64,000 nt of DNA, from the NCBI GenBank assembly GCA_036417435.1, contig CM070914.1:1550001-1614000 (forward strand), in the 5' to 3' direction. The DNA comes from Inia geoffrensis (Eukaryota; Chordata; Mammalia; Artiodactyla; Iniidae). How positions within the stretch are numbered: the stretch's first letter is position 1; every line of letters starts with the position of its first letter. The notes under the pieces are model-generated. The model was not told the DNA's origin, ran no database searches, and saw nothing but the letters and a program-made list of their open reading frames with translations. Shown here in pieces: positions 34,539-46,960 of the stretch. The translations under genes were made by a program, and so were the position numbers.

Positions 34539-35923
34539 CCTCCGTTCCTACAAGCAAATCAAAGCCTAACCTCCAGGCATGTGTTCATGCTGGGTGCGCA
34601 TTTAGTGACGCAGCATGGTAAGATGCTGACTTTCTCCTGGAGCACAGTGACATCACGTACGAGGTCTTCTAAGTATTCAAGGCAGAGTGTTTTCTCATGG
34701 CAGCTCACCCTCAGGGCCATGACAAAGACTTCCTGGGGACTTCGGACTCACCACAAATGTGGTCCTGACGGTGCTCCAGGACTCTGGAAATGTAGCAATC
34801 CTCCCGGGACATGCGGTGTGCAGCCCGTCACTCGGCACGTACAGAGGCCCTCCGATGTACAGACCAGTGGGCCTCCATGTGGTTCAGCCTTCCCACAGGG
34901 CTCTGGAGGTACTCAGTGAACTTGGAAGAAAAATGATGCACAACCGAAGGCCCAGGAGTCCTCGAAAGGGTACTTCCTTTAAAATAAATCCCAACAGCGA
35001 TGAAGTACTCATGGAGACAGTTGCATGCCTCCCTTTTTACACGGCTACTCAGGGTCTAACGTGGAGACGTGTTCTCTCATTGTTTCACTTTAGTTCTAGA
35101 GACTGTAATGCTCACCACCACCGAGGCCACGGAAGCACCTTGTTTGGACAGGGCCAATTCATATTTTTCCCCGAAGCATTCTTACAGGGTTGAGAGGCCT
35201 GTCAACAGCAGAGAATGTCAGGTAGTTTCTAGGCAGCATGAATGGAGCCTTCAAATTGAGAAAACAAGTCTAGTTCCAGCAGGCCCCGATTTCCACGGGC
35301 ACACTCATCCTACGTCCCTCGGGTTTCTAACAAGTCCAAAGGGAGACAAGGTTACCCAGTGTTTCCTTCCCTGAATCAACTTGTCGAAGTAGGGTTTTGT
35401 GCATCATGCGAACTGCCTCAACCAAGCAACGCACTTGGTATGTGTGGGGCCGTCTAACTCTTCAAAAGTCTGCAGTGCCAAGGGAAGAGCAGGCCTGAAA
35501 TTGCAGTCAGAACGCACGCTGACTCTCTCCTGGCGCCAGGGTGAGTTCAGGCAGGAGGTCGTACATGGAATGCGAAGCCCAGGGTTTCTCTGAGTGCAGC
35601 TCAGATTAGGGTAATGGGTAAAATTTCGACGGCCTGAGGGACGTGCCACAACGGTGTTCCTGAACCTCTGTGAGTGCTGGGGTACTTAAGCTGCTCCAAA
35701 ACAGAGTGCAGTGCGTTTCCCTACACTCAGCATACACAGAGTGGCTCCAAAGGGCTACGGGACTGGATGTTGCTCAACAGACACAGGTGGGCCTGGGAGT
35801 ACTTAGTGTACTATACCTGGCAGTAAATGGATGCCCACATGAGCCTCCTAGGTGTCTGTAAAATCATACTGCGATTTGAGATATGCAGAGCAGAGGTCAC
35901 ATGCTCATGGAAAGTGCTGGACA
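34539..35923 (+). repeat. Monomer 26 (1,385 bp)
   Basis: 5' part pairs with 29 (GACATCACG, GTAGCAATCC); end like 9 (TGTACTATAC, CAGTAAATGG). Private GAAGTACTC, GAGGCCACGG and AGATTAGGG. Confidence 0.97.
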
Positions 35924-37304
35924 CCATCGTTCCTACAAGCAAATCAAAGCCTAACCTCCAGGCATGTGTTCATGCTGGGTGCGCATTAAGTGACGCAGCA
36001 TGGTAAGATGCGGAATTTCTCCTGGAGCACAGTGACTTCACATACGAGGTCTTCTAAGTATTCAAGGCAGAGTGTTTTCTCATGGCAGCTCACCCTCCGG
36101 GCCATGACAAAGACTTCCTGGGGACATCGGATTCACCAGAAATGTGGTCCTGACGGTGCTCCAGGACTCTGGAAATGTAGCTCTCCTCCCGGGACATGCG
36201 GTGTGCAGCCCGTCACTCGGCACGTACACAGGCCCTCCGATGTACAGACCAGTGGGCCTCCATGTGGCTCAGCCTTCCCACAGGGCTCTGGAGGTACTCA
36301 GTGAACTTGGAGCAAAAACGATGCACAACCGAGGGCCCTAGGAGTCCTCCAAAGGGTACTTCCTTTAAAATAAATCCCTACAGCCATGAAGAACTCATGG
36401 AGACAGTTGCATGCCTCCCTTTTTCCACGGCTACTCAGGGTCTAACGTGGAGACGTGTTCTCTCATTGTTTCACTTTAGTTCTAGAGACTGTCATGCTCA
36501 CCACCACCGAGGCCATGGAAGCAACTTGTTTGGACAGAGCCAATTCATATTTTTCCCCGAAGCATTGTTACAGGGTTGAGAGGCCTGTCAACAGCAGAGA
36601 ATATCAGGTAGTTTCTAGGCAGCATGAATGGAGCCTTCAAATTGAGAAAACAAGTCTAGTTCCAGCAGGCACCGATTTCCACGGGCACACTCATCCTACG
36701 TCCCTCGGGTTTCTAACAAGTCCAAAGGGAGACAAGGTTACCCAGTGTTTCCATCCCTGAATCAACTTGTCGAAGTAGGGTTTTGTGCATCATGCGAACT
36801 GCCTCAACCAAGCAACGCACTTGTTATGTGTGGGGCCGTCTGACTCTTCAAAAGTCTGCAGTGCCACGGGAAGAGCTGGCCTGAAATTGCAGTCAGAACG
36901 CACGTTGACTCTCTCCTGGCGCCAGGGTGAGTTCAGGCAAGAGGTCGTACATGGAATGCGAAGCCCAGGGTTTCTCTGAGTGCAGCTCAGACTAGGGTAA
37001 TGGGTAAAATTTCGACGGCCTGAGGGACGTGCCAGAACGGTGTTCCTGAACCTCTGTGAGTGCTGGGGTACTTAAGCTGCTCCAAAACAGAGTGCAGTGC
37101 GTTTCCCTACACTCAGCATACACAGAGTGGCTCCAAAGGGCTACGGGACTGGATGTTGCTCAACAGACACAGGTGGGCCTGGAAATACTTACTGTATCTG
37201 GCAATAACAGGATGCCCACATGAGCCTCCTAGGTGTCTGTAAAATCATACTGCCATTTAAGATATGCAGAGCAGAGGTCACATGCTCATGGAAAGTGCTG
37301 GACA
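35924..37304 (+). repeat. Monomer 27 (1,381 bp)
   Basis: 5' part like 23 with GTACACAGG and GAGCAAAAACG; from about 36,375 nearly identical to 24. Right-domain GGGCCCTAGG. Confidence 0.97.
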
Positions 37305-39000
37305 CCTCCGTTCCTACACGCAAATCAAAGCCTCCAGGCATGTGTTCATACTGGGTGCGCATTAAGTGACGCAGCATGGTAAGATGCTGACTTTCTCCTG
37401 GAGCACACTGACTTCATGTACGAGGTCTTCTACGTATTCAAGGCAGAGTGTTTTCTCATGGCAGCTCACCCTCAGGGCCATGACAAAGTCTTCCTGGGGA
37501 CTTCGGACTCACCAGAAATGTGGTCCTGACGGTGCTCCAGGACTCTGGAAATGTAGCTCTCCTCCCGGGACATGCGGTGTGCATCCCGTCACTCTGCACG
37601 TACAGAGGCCCTCCGATGTAAAGACCAGTGGGCCTCCATGTGGCTCAGCTTTCCCACAGGGCTCTGGAGGTACTCAGTGAACTTGGAGGAAAAATGATGC
37701 ACAACCGAGGGCCCTACGAGCCCTCCAAAGGGTCCTTCTTTTAAAATAAATCCCAAAAGCGATGAAGAACCCATGGAGACAGTTGCATACCTCCCTTTTT
37801 ACACGGCTACTCAGGGTCTAACGTGGAGACGTGTTCTCTCATTGTTTCACTTTAGTTCTAGAGACTGTCATGCTCACCACCACCGAGGCCATGGAAGCAC
37901 CTTGTTTGGACAGAGCCAATTCATATTTTTCCCCGAAGCATTCTTACAGGGCTGAGAGGCCTGTCAACAGCAGAGAATGTCAGGTAGTTTCTAGGCAGCA
38001 TGAATGGAACCTTCAAATTGAGAAAACAAGTCTAGTTCCAGCAGGCCCCGATTTCCACGGGCACACTCATCCTACGTCCCTCGGGTTTCTAACAAATCCA
38101 AAGGGAGACAAGGTTACCCAGTGTTTCCTTCCCTGAATCAACTTGTCGAAGTAGGGTTTTGTGCATCATGCGAACTGCCTCAACCAAGCAACGCACTTGG
38201 TATGTGTGGGGCCGTCTGACTCTTCAAAAGTCTGCAGTGCCACGGGAAGAGCAGGCCTGAGATTGCAGTCAGAACGCACGCTGACTCTCTCCTGGCGCCA
38301 GGGTGAGTTCAGGCAGGAGGCCGCACATTGAATGCGAAGCAAAGGGTTTCTCTGAGTGCAGCTCAGACTAGGGTAATGGGTAAAATTTCGACGGCCTGAG
38401 GGACGTGCCAGAACGTTGTTCCTGAACCTCTGTGAGTGCTGGGGTACTTAAGCTGCTCCAAAACAGAGTGCAGTGCGTTTCCCTACACTCAGCATACACA
38501 GAGTGGCTTCAAAGGGCTACGGGACTGGATGTTGCTCAACAGACACAGGTGGGACTGGGAATACTTAGTGTACTGTACCTGGCAGTAACAGGATGCCCAC
38601 ATGAGCCTCCTAGGTGTCTGTAAAATCATACTGCCGTTTAAGATATGCAGAGCAGAGCTCACATGCTCATGGAAAGTGCTGGACACCTCCGTTCCTACAA
38701 GCAAATCAAAGCCTAACCTCCAGGCATGTGTTCATGCTGGGTGCGCCTTAAGTGACGCAGCATGGTAAGATGCTGACTTTCTCCTGGAGCACAGTGACAT
38801 CACGTACGAGGTCTTCTAAGTATTCAAGGCAGAGTGTTTTCTCATGGCAGCTCACCCTCAGGGCCATGACAAAGACTTCCTGGGGACTTCGGACTCACCA
38901 CAAATGTGGTCCTGACGGTGCTCCCGGACTCTGGAAATGTAGCAATCCTCCCGGGACATGCGGTGTGCAGCCCGTCACTCGGCACGTACAGAGGCCCTCC
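36375..39000 (+). repeat. Three-monomer higher-order repeat, partial copy 2
   Basis: Counterpart of the preceding repeat, from mid-monomer 27 through 28 into the first 300 bp or so of monomer 29. After that, monomer 29 turns 27-like (GAGCAAAAACG, ACAGCCATG) and then 25/28-like (ACAGGGCTGAG), so the second copy is cut short by a switch. The right edge is approximate. Confidence 0.7.
37305..38685 (+). repeat. Monomer 28 (1,381 bp)
   Basis: Nearly identical to 25, 4,147 bp upstream, with the same 5-bp deletion. Private TTCATGTACG, AAAGTCTTCC and GAACCCATGG. The 5-bp duplication reads TGTACTGTAC. Confidence 0.97.
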
Positions 39001-40066
39001 GATGTACAGATCAGTGGGCCTCCATGTGGCTCAGCCTTCCCACAGGGCTCTGGAGGTACTCAGTGAACTTGGAGCAAAAACGATGCACAACCGAGGGCCC
39101 TAGGAGTCCTACAAAGGGTACTTCCTTTAAAATAAATCCCTACAGCCATGAAGAACTCATGGAGACAGTTGCATGCCTCCCTTTTTCCACGGCTACTCAG
39201 GGTCTAACGTGGAGACGTGTTCTCTCATTGTTTCACTTTAGTTCTAGAGACTGTCATGCTCACCACCACCGAGGCCATGGAAGCACCTTGTTTGGACAGA
39301 GCCAATTCATATTTTTCCCCGAAGCATTCTTACAGGGCTGAGAGGCCTGTCAACAGCAGAGAATGTCAGGTAGTTTCTAGGCAGCATGAATGGAGCCTTC
39401 AAATTGAGAAAACAAGTCTAGTTCCAGCAGGCCCCGATTTCCACGGGCACACTCATCCTACGTCCCTCGGGTTTCTAACAAGTCCAAAGGGAGACAAGGT
39501 TACCCAGTGTTTCCTTCCCTGAATCAACTTGTTGAAGTAGGGTTTTGTGCATCATGCACACTGCCTCAACCAAGCAACGCACTTGGTATGTGTGGGGCCG
39601 TCTAACTCTTCAAAAGTCTGCAGTGCCACGGGAAGAGCAGGCCTGAAATTGCAGTCAGAACGCACGCTGACTCTCTCCTGGTGCCAGGGTGAGTTCAGGC
39701 AGGAGGCCGTACATGGAATGCGAAGCCCAGGGTTTCCCTGAGTGCAGCTCAGACTAGGGTAATGGGTAAAATTTCGACGGCCTGAGGGACGTGCCAGAAC
39801 GGTGTTCCTGAACCTCTGTGAGTGCTGGGGTACTTAAGCTGCTCCAAAACAGAGTGCAGTGCGTTTCCCTACACTCAGCATACACAGAGTGGCTCCAAAG
39901 GGCTACGGGACTGGATGTTGCTCAACAGACACAGGTGGGCCTGGGAGTACTTAGTATACCTGGCAGTAACAGGATGCCCACATGAGCCTCCTAGGTGTCT
40001 GTAATATCATACTGCCATTTAAGATATGCAGAGCAGAGGTCACATGCTCATGGAAAGTGCTGGACA
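38686..40066 (+). repeat. Monomer 29 (1,381 bp), mosaic
   Basis: Starts like 26 and 24, then 27-like (GAGCAAAAACG, GGGCCCTAGG, ACAGCCATG), then 25/28-like (ACAGGGCTGAG). Ends with GGCCGTACATGG, the right-domain form. Palindrome changed to CCTGGTGCCAGG. Confidence 0.97.
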
Positions 40067-41446
40067 CCTCCGTTCCTACAAGCAAATCAAAGCCTAACCT
40101 CCAGGCATGTGTTCATGCTGGGTGCGCATTAAGTGACGCAGCATGGTAAGATGCTGGCTTTCTCCTGGAGCACAGTGACTTCACGTACGAGGTCTTCTAA
40201 GTATTCAAGGCAGAGTGTTTTCTCATGGCAGCTCACCCTCAGGGCCATGACAAAGACTTCCTGGGGACATCGGACTCAACAGAAATGTGGTCCTGACGGT
40301 GCTCCAGGACTCTGGAAATGTAGCTCTCCTCTCGGGACATGCGGTGTGCAGCCCGTCACTCGGCACGTACACAGGCCCTCCGATGTACAGACCAGTGGGC
40401 CTCCATGTGGTTCAGCCTTCCAACAGGGCTCTGGAGGTACTCAGTGAACTTGGAGGTAAAATGATGCACAACCGAGGGCCCTAGGAGTCCTCCAAAGGGT
40501 ACTTCCTTTAAAATAAATCCCAACAGCGGTGAAGAACTCATGGAGACAGTTGCATGCCTCCCTTTTTACACGGCTACTCAGGGTTTAACGTGGAGACGTG
40601 GTCTCTCATTGTTTCACTTTAGTTCTAGAGACTGTCATGCTCACCACCACCGAGGCCATGGAAGCACCTTGTTTGGACAGAGCCAATTCATATTTTTCCC
40701 CGAAGCATTCTTACAGGGTTGAGAGGCCTGTCAACAGCAGAGAATGTCAGGTAGTTTCTAGGCAGCATGAATGGAGCCTTCAAATTGAGAAAACAAGTCT
40801 AGTTCCAGCAGCCCCGATTTCCACGCGCACACTCATCATACGTCCCTCGGGTTTCTAACAAGTCCAAAGGGAGACAAGGTTACCCAGTGTTTCCTTCCCT
40901 GAATCAACTTGTCGAAGTAGGGTTTTGTGCATCATGCGAACTGCCTCAACCAAGCAACGCACTTGGTATGTGTGGGGCCGTGTGACTCTTCAAAAGTCTG
41001 CAGTGCCACGGGAAGAGCAGGCCTGAGATTGCAGTCAGAACGCACGCTGACTCTCTCCTGGCGCCAGGGTGAGTTCAGGCAGGAGGCCGCACATTGAATG
41101 CGAAGCCCAGGGTTTCTCTGAGTGCAGCTCAGACTAGGGTAATGGGTAAAATTTCGACGGCCTGAGGGACGTGCCAGAACGGTGTTCCTGAACCTCTGTG
41201 AGTGCTGGGGTACTTAAGCTGCTCCAAAACAGAGTGCAGTGCGTTTCCCTACACTCAGCATACACAGAGTGGCTCCAAAGGGCTACGGGACTGGATGTTG
41301 CTCAACAGACACAGGTGGGCCTGGGAGTACTTAGTGTACCAGGCAGTAACAGGATGCCCACATGAGCCTCCTAGGTGTCTGTAAAATCATACTGCCATTT
41401 AAGATATGCAGAGCAGAGGTCACATGCTCATGGAAAGTGCTGGACA
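40067..41446 (+). repeat. Monomer 30 (1,380 bp), transition copy
   Basis: Keeps left-domain CATTAAGTGACG and CTTCTAAG but has right-domain GGGCCCTAGG and AGCGGTGAAG. First copy with the 1-bp loss GCAGCCCCG. It also has GGGTTTAACG and CGTGGTCTC. Confidence 0.97.
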
Positions 41447-42825
41447 CCTAAGTTCCTACAAGTAAATCAAAGCCTAACCTCCAGGCATGTATTTATGCTG
41501 GGTGCGCATTGTGACGCAGCATGGTAAGATGCTGACTTTCTCCTGGAGCACACTGACTTCACGTACGAGGTCTTCAAAGTATTCAATGCAGAGTGTTTTC
41601 TCATGGCAGCTCACCCTCAGGGCCATGACAAAGAGTTCCTGGGGACATCGGATTCACCAGAAATGTGGTCCTGACGGTGCTCCAGGACTCTGGAAATGTA
41701 GCTCTCCTCCCGGGACATGCGGTGTGCAGCCCGTCACTCGGCACGTACAGAGGCCCTCCGATGTACAAACGAGTGGGCCTCCATGTGGCTCAGCCTTCCC
41801 ACAGGGCTCTGGAGGTACTCAGTGAACTTGGAGGAAAAACGATGCACAACCGAGGTCCCTAGGAGTCCTCCAAAGGGTACTTCCTTTAAAATAAATCCCA
41901 ACAGCGGTGAAGAACTCATGGAGACAGTTGCATGCCTCCCGTTTTACACGGCTACTCAGGGTCTAACGTGGAGACGTGTTCTCTCATTGTTTCACTTTAG
42001 TTCTAGAGACTGTCATGCTCACCACCACCGAGGCCATGGAAGCAACTTGTTTGGACAGAGCCAATTCATATTTTTCCCCGAAGCATTCTTACAGGGTTGA
42101 GAGGCCTGTCAACAGCAGACAATGTCAGGTAGTTTCTAGGCAGCATGAATGGAGCCTTCAAATTGGGAAAACAAGTCTTGTTCCAGCAGGCCCCGATTTC
42201 CACGTGCACACTCATCATATGTCCCTCGGGTTTCTAACAAGTCCAAAGGGAGACAAGGTTACCCAGTGTTTCCTTCCCTGAATCAACTTGTCGAAGTAGG
42301 GTTTTGTGCATCATGCGAACTGCCTCAACCAAGCAACGCACTTGGTATGTGTGGGGCCGTGTGACTCTTCAAAAGTCTGCAGTGCCACCGGAAGAGCAGG
42401 CCTGAGATTGCAGTCAGAACGCACGCTGACTCTCTCCTGGCGCCAGGGTGAGTTCAGGCAGGAGGCCGTACATGGAATGCGAAGCCCAGGGTTTCTCTGA
42501 GTGCAGCTCAGACTAGGGTAATGGTTAAAATTTCGACGGCCTGAGGGACGTGCCAGAACGGTGTTTCTGAACCTCTGTGAGTGCTGGGGTACTTAAGCTG
42601 CTCCAAAACAGAGTGCAGTGCGTTTCCCTACACTCAGCATACACAGAGTGGCTCCAAAGGGCTACGGGACTGGATGTTGCTCAACAGACACAGGTGGGCC
42701 TGGGAGTACTTAGTGTACCTGGCAGTAACAGGATGCCCACATGAGCCTCCTAGGTGTCTGTAAAATCATACTGCCATTTAAGATATGCAGAGCAGAGGTC
42801 ACATGCTCATGGAAAGTGCTGGACA
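41447..42825 (+). repeat. Monomer 31 (1,379 bp), type A
   Basis: First A copy of the 2,757-bp dimer. Introduces CTTCAAAG and CATTGTGACG as regular right-domain states. Private GTACAAACGAG. Confidence 0.97.
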
Positions 42826-44203
42826 CCTCCGTTCCTACAAGCAAATCAAAGCCTAACCTCCAGGCATGTGTTTATGCTGGGTGCGCATTGTGACGCAGGA
42901 TGGTAAGATGCTGACTTTCTCCTGGAGCACACTGACTTCACGTACGAGGTCTTCAAAGTATTCAAGGCAGAGTGTTTTCTCATGGCAGCTCACCCTCAGG
43001 GCCATGACAAAGAGTTCCTGGGGACATCGGACTCACCAGAAATGTGGTCCTGACGGTGCTCCAGGACTCTGGAAATGTAGCTCTCCTCCCGGGACATGCG
43101 GTGTGCAGCCCGTCACTCGGCACGTACAGAGGCCCTCCGATGTACAGACCAGTGGGCCTCCGTGTGGCTCAGCGTTCCCACAGGGCTCTGGAGGTACTCA
43201 GTGAACTTGGAGGAAAAACGATGCACAACCGAGGGCCCTAGGAGTCCTCCAAAGGGTACTTCCTTTAAAATAAATCCCAACAGCGGTGAAGAACTCATGG
43301 AGACAGTTGCATGCCTCCCTTTTTACACGGCTACTCAGGGTTTAACGTGGAGACGTGTTCTCTCATTGTTTCACTTTAGTTCTAGAGACTGTCATGCTCA
43401 CCACCACCGAGGCCATGGAAGCACCTTGTTTGGACAGAGCCAATTCATATTTTTCCCCGAAGCATTCTTACAGGGTTGAGAGGCCTGTCAACAGCAGAGA
43501 ATGTCAGGTAGTTTCTAGGCAGCATGAATGGAGCCTTCAAATTGAGAAAACAAGTCTAGTTCCAGCAGCCCCGATTTCCACGCGCACACTCATCATACGT
43601 CCCTCGGGTTTCTAACAAGTCCAAAGGGAGACAAGGTTACCCAGTGTTTCCTTCCCTGAATCAACTTGTCGAAGTAGGGTTTTGTGCATCATGCGAACTG
43701 CCTCAACCAAGCAACGCACTTGGTATGTATGGGGCCGTCTGACTCTTCAAAAGTCTGCAGTGCCACGGGAAGAGCAGGCCTGAAATTGCAGTCAGAACGC
43801 ACGCTGACTCTCTCCTGGCGCCAGGGTGAGTTCAGGCAGGAGGCCGTACATGGAATGTGAAGCCCAGGGTTTCTCTGAGTGCAGCTCAGACTAGGGTAAT
43901 GGGTAAAATTTCGACGGCCTGAGGGACGTGCCAGAACGGTGTTCCTGAACCTCTGTGAGTGCTGGGGTACTTAAGCTGCTCCAAAACAGAGTGCAGTGCG
44001 TTTCCCTACACTCAGCATACACAGAGTGGCTCCAAAGGGCTACGGGGCTGGATGTTGCTCAACAGACACAGGTGGGCCTGGGAGTACTTAGTGTACCTGG
44101 CAGTAACAGGATGCCCACATGAGCCTCCTAGGTGTCTGTAAAATCATACTGCCATTTAAGATATGCAGAGCAGAGGTCACATGCTCATGGAAAGTGCTGG
44201 ACA
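42826..44203 (+). repeat. Monomer 32 (1,378 bp), type B
   Basis: B copy with CTCCGTTCC, GCAGGATGG, AAGGCAGAG, CTCCGTGTGG and the GCAGCCCCG loss. Confidence 0.97.
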
Positions 44204-45582
44204 CTTAAGTTCCTACAAGTAAATCAAAGCCTAACCTCCAGGCATGTATTTATGCTGGGTGCGCATTGTGACGCAGCATGGTAAGATGCTGACTTTCTCC
44301 TGGAGCACACTGACTTCACGTACGAGGTCTTCAAAGTATTCAATGCAGAGTGTTTTCTCATGGCAGCTCACCCTCAGGGCCATGACAAAGAGTTCCTGGG
44401 GACATCGGATTCACCAGAAATGTGGTCCTGACGGTGCTCCAGGACTCTGGAAATGTAGCTCTCCTCCCGGGACATGCGGTGTGCAGCCCGTCACTTGGCA
44501 CGTACAGAGGCCCTCCGATATACAGACCAGTGGGCCTCCATGTGGCTCAGCCTTCCCACAGGGCTCTGGAGGTACTCAGTGAACTTGGAGGAAAAACGAT
44601 GCACAACCGAGGGCCCTAGGAGTCCTCCAAAGGGTACTTCCTTTAAAATAAATCCCAACAGCGGTGAAGAACTCATGGAGACAGTTGCATGCCTCCCGTT
44701 TTACACGGCTACTCAGGGTCTAACGTGGAGACGTGTTCTCTCATTGTTTCACTTTAGTTCTAGAGACTGTCATGCTCACCACCACCGAGGCCATGGAAGC
44801 AACTTGTTTGGACAGAGCCAATTCATATTTTTCCCCGAAGCATTCTTACAGGGTTGAGAGGCCTGTCAACAGCAGACAATGTCAGGTAGTTTCTAGGCAG
44901 CGTGAATGGAGCCTTCAAATTGGGAAAACAAGTCTAGTTCCAGCAGGCCCCGATTTCCACGTGCACACTCATCATATGTCCCTCGGGTTTCTAACAAGTC
45001 CAAAGGGAGACAAGGTTACCCAGTGTTTCCTTCCCTGAATCAACTTGTCGAAGTAGGGTTTTGTGCATCATGCGAACTGCCTCAACCAAGCAACGCACTT
45101 GGTATGTGTGGGGCCGTGTGACTCTTCAAAAGTCTGCAGTGCCACCGGAAGAGCAGGCCTGAGATTGCAGTCAGAACGCACGCTGACTCTCTCCTGGCGC
45201 CAGGGTGAGTTCAGGCAGGAGGCCGTACATGGAATGCGAAGCCCAGGGTTTCTCTGAGTGCAGCTCAGACTAGGGTAATGGGTAAAATTTCGACGGCCTG
45301 AGGGACGTGCCAGAACGGTGTTTCTGAACCTCTGTGAGTGCTGGGGTACTTAAGCTGCTCCATAACAGAGTGCAGTGCGTTTCCCTACACTCAGCATACA
45401 CAGAGTGGCTCCAAAGGGCTACGGGACTGGATGTTGCTCAACAGACACAGGTGGGCCTGGGAGTACTTAGTGTACCTGGCAGTAACAGGATGCCCACATG
45501 AGCCTCCTAGGTGTCTGTAAAATCATACTGCCATTTAAGATATGCAGAGCAGAGGTCACATGCTCATGGAAAGTGCTGGACA
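44204..45582 (+). repeat. Monomer 33 (1,379 bp), type A
   Basis: A copy with ACTTAAGTTCC, CACTTGGCAC and GATATACAG, shared with 35, 37 and 39. Private TCCATAACAG. Confidence 0.97.
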
Positions 45583-46960
45583 CCTAAGTTCCTACAAATA
45601 AATCAAAGCCTAACCTCCAGGCATGTATTTATGCTGGGTGCGCATTGTGACGCAGCATGGTAAGATGCTGACTTTCTCCTGGAGCACACTGACTTCACGT
45701 ACGAGGTCTTCAAAGTATTCAATGCAGAGTGTTTTCTCATGGCAGCTCACCCTCAGGGCCATGACAAAGAGTTCCTGGGGACATCGGACTCACCAGAAAT
45801 GTGGTCCTGACGGTGCTCCAGGACTCTGGAAATGTAGCTCTCCTCCCGGGACATGCGGTGTGCAGCCCGTCACTCGGCACGTACAGAGGCCCTCCGATGT
45901 ACAGATCAGTGGGCCTCCGTGTGGCTCAGCGTTCCCACAGGGCTCTGGAGGTACTCAGTGAACTTGGAGGAAAAACGATGCACAACCGAGGGCCCTAGGA
46001 GTCCTCCAAAGGGTACTTCCTTTAAAATAAATCCCAACAGCGGTGAAGAACTCATGGAGACAGTTGCATGCCTCCCTTTTTACACGGCTACTCAGGGTTT
46101 AACGTGGAGACGTGTTCTCTCATTGTTTCACTTTAGTTCTAGAGACTGTCATGCTCACCACCACCGAGGCCATGGAAGCACCTTGTTTGGACAGAGCCAA
46201 TTCATATTTTTCCCCGAAGCATTCTTACAGGGTTGAGAGGCCTGTCAACAGCAGAGAATGTGAGGTAGTTTCTAGGCAGCATGAATGGAGCCTTCAAATT
46301 GAGAAAACAAGTCTAGTTCCTGCAGCCCCGATTTCCACGCGCACACTCATCATACGTCCCTCGGGTTTCTAACAAGTCCAAAGGGAGACAAGGTTACCCA
46401 GTGTTTCCTTCCCTGAATCAACTTGTCGAAGTAGGGTTTTGTGCATCATGCGAACTGCCTCAACCAAGCAACGCACTTGGTATGTATGGGGCCGTCTGAC
46501 TCTTCAAAAGTCTGCAGTGCCACGGGAAGAGCAGGCCTGAAATTGCAGTCAGAACGCACGCTGACTCTCTCCTGGCGCCAGGGTGAGTTCAGGCAGGAGG
46601 CCGTACATGGAATGCGAAGCCCAGGGTTTCTCTGAGTGCAGCTCAGACTAGGGTAATGGGTAAAATTTCGACGGCCTGAGGGACGTGCCAGAACGGTGTT
46701 CCTGAACCTCTGTGAGTGCTGGGGTACTTAAGCTGCTCCAAAACAGAGTGCAGTGCGTTTCCCTACACTCAGCATACACAGAGTGGCTCCAAAGGGCTAC
46801 GGGGCTGGATGTTGCTCAACAGACACAGGTGGGCCTGGGAGTACTTAGTGTACCTGGCAGTAACAGGATGCCCACATGAGCCTCCTAGGTGTCTGTAAAA
46901 TCATACTGCCATTTAAGATATGCAGAGCAGAGGTCACATGCTCATGGAAAGTGCTGGACA
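45583..46960 (+). repeat. Monomer 34 (1,378 bp), type B with A-like start
   Basis: First 150 bp or so are A-like (TAAGTTCC, GTATTTATG, GCAGCATGG, AATGCAGAG); then B-like (CATCGGACT, CTCCGTGTGG, GCAGCCCCG). Private CTACAAATAAATC. Confidence 0.97.

Larger units (their letters stand above)
32228..36374 (+). repeat. Three-monomer higher-order repeat, copy 1 (about 4,147 bp)
   Basis: From mid-monomer 24 to mid-monomer 27. The same order recurs 4,147-4,148 bp downstream. Shared rare variants are CTACAGCCATG, GCATTGTTAC, GGCACCG, TTTCCATCCC and CACGTTGAC (24 and 27), the 5-bp deletion giving AAGCCTCCAGG with CATACTGGG and CCCTACGAG (25 and 28), and GACATCACG with GTAGCAATCC (26 and 29). Confidence 0.75.
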
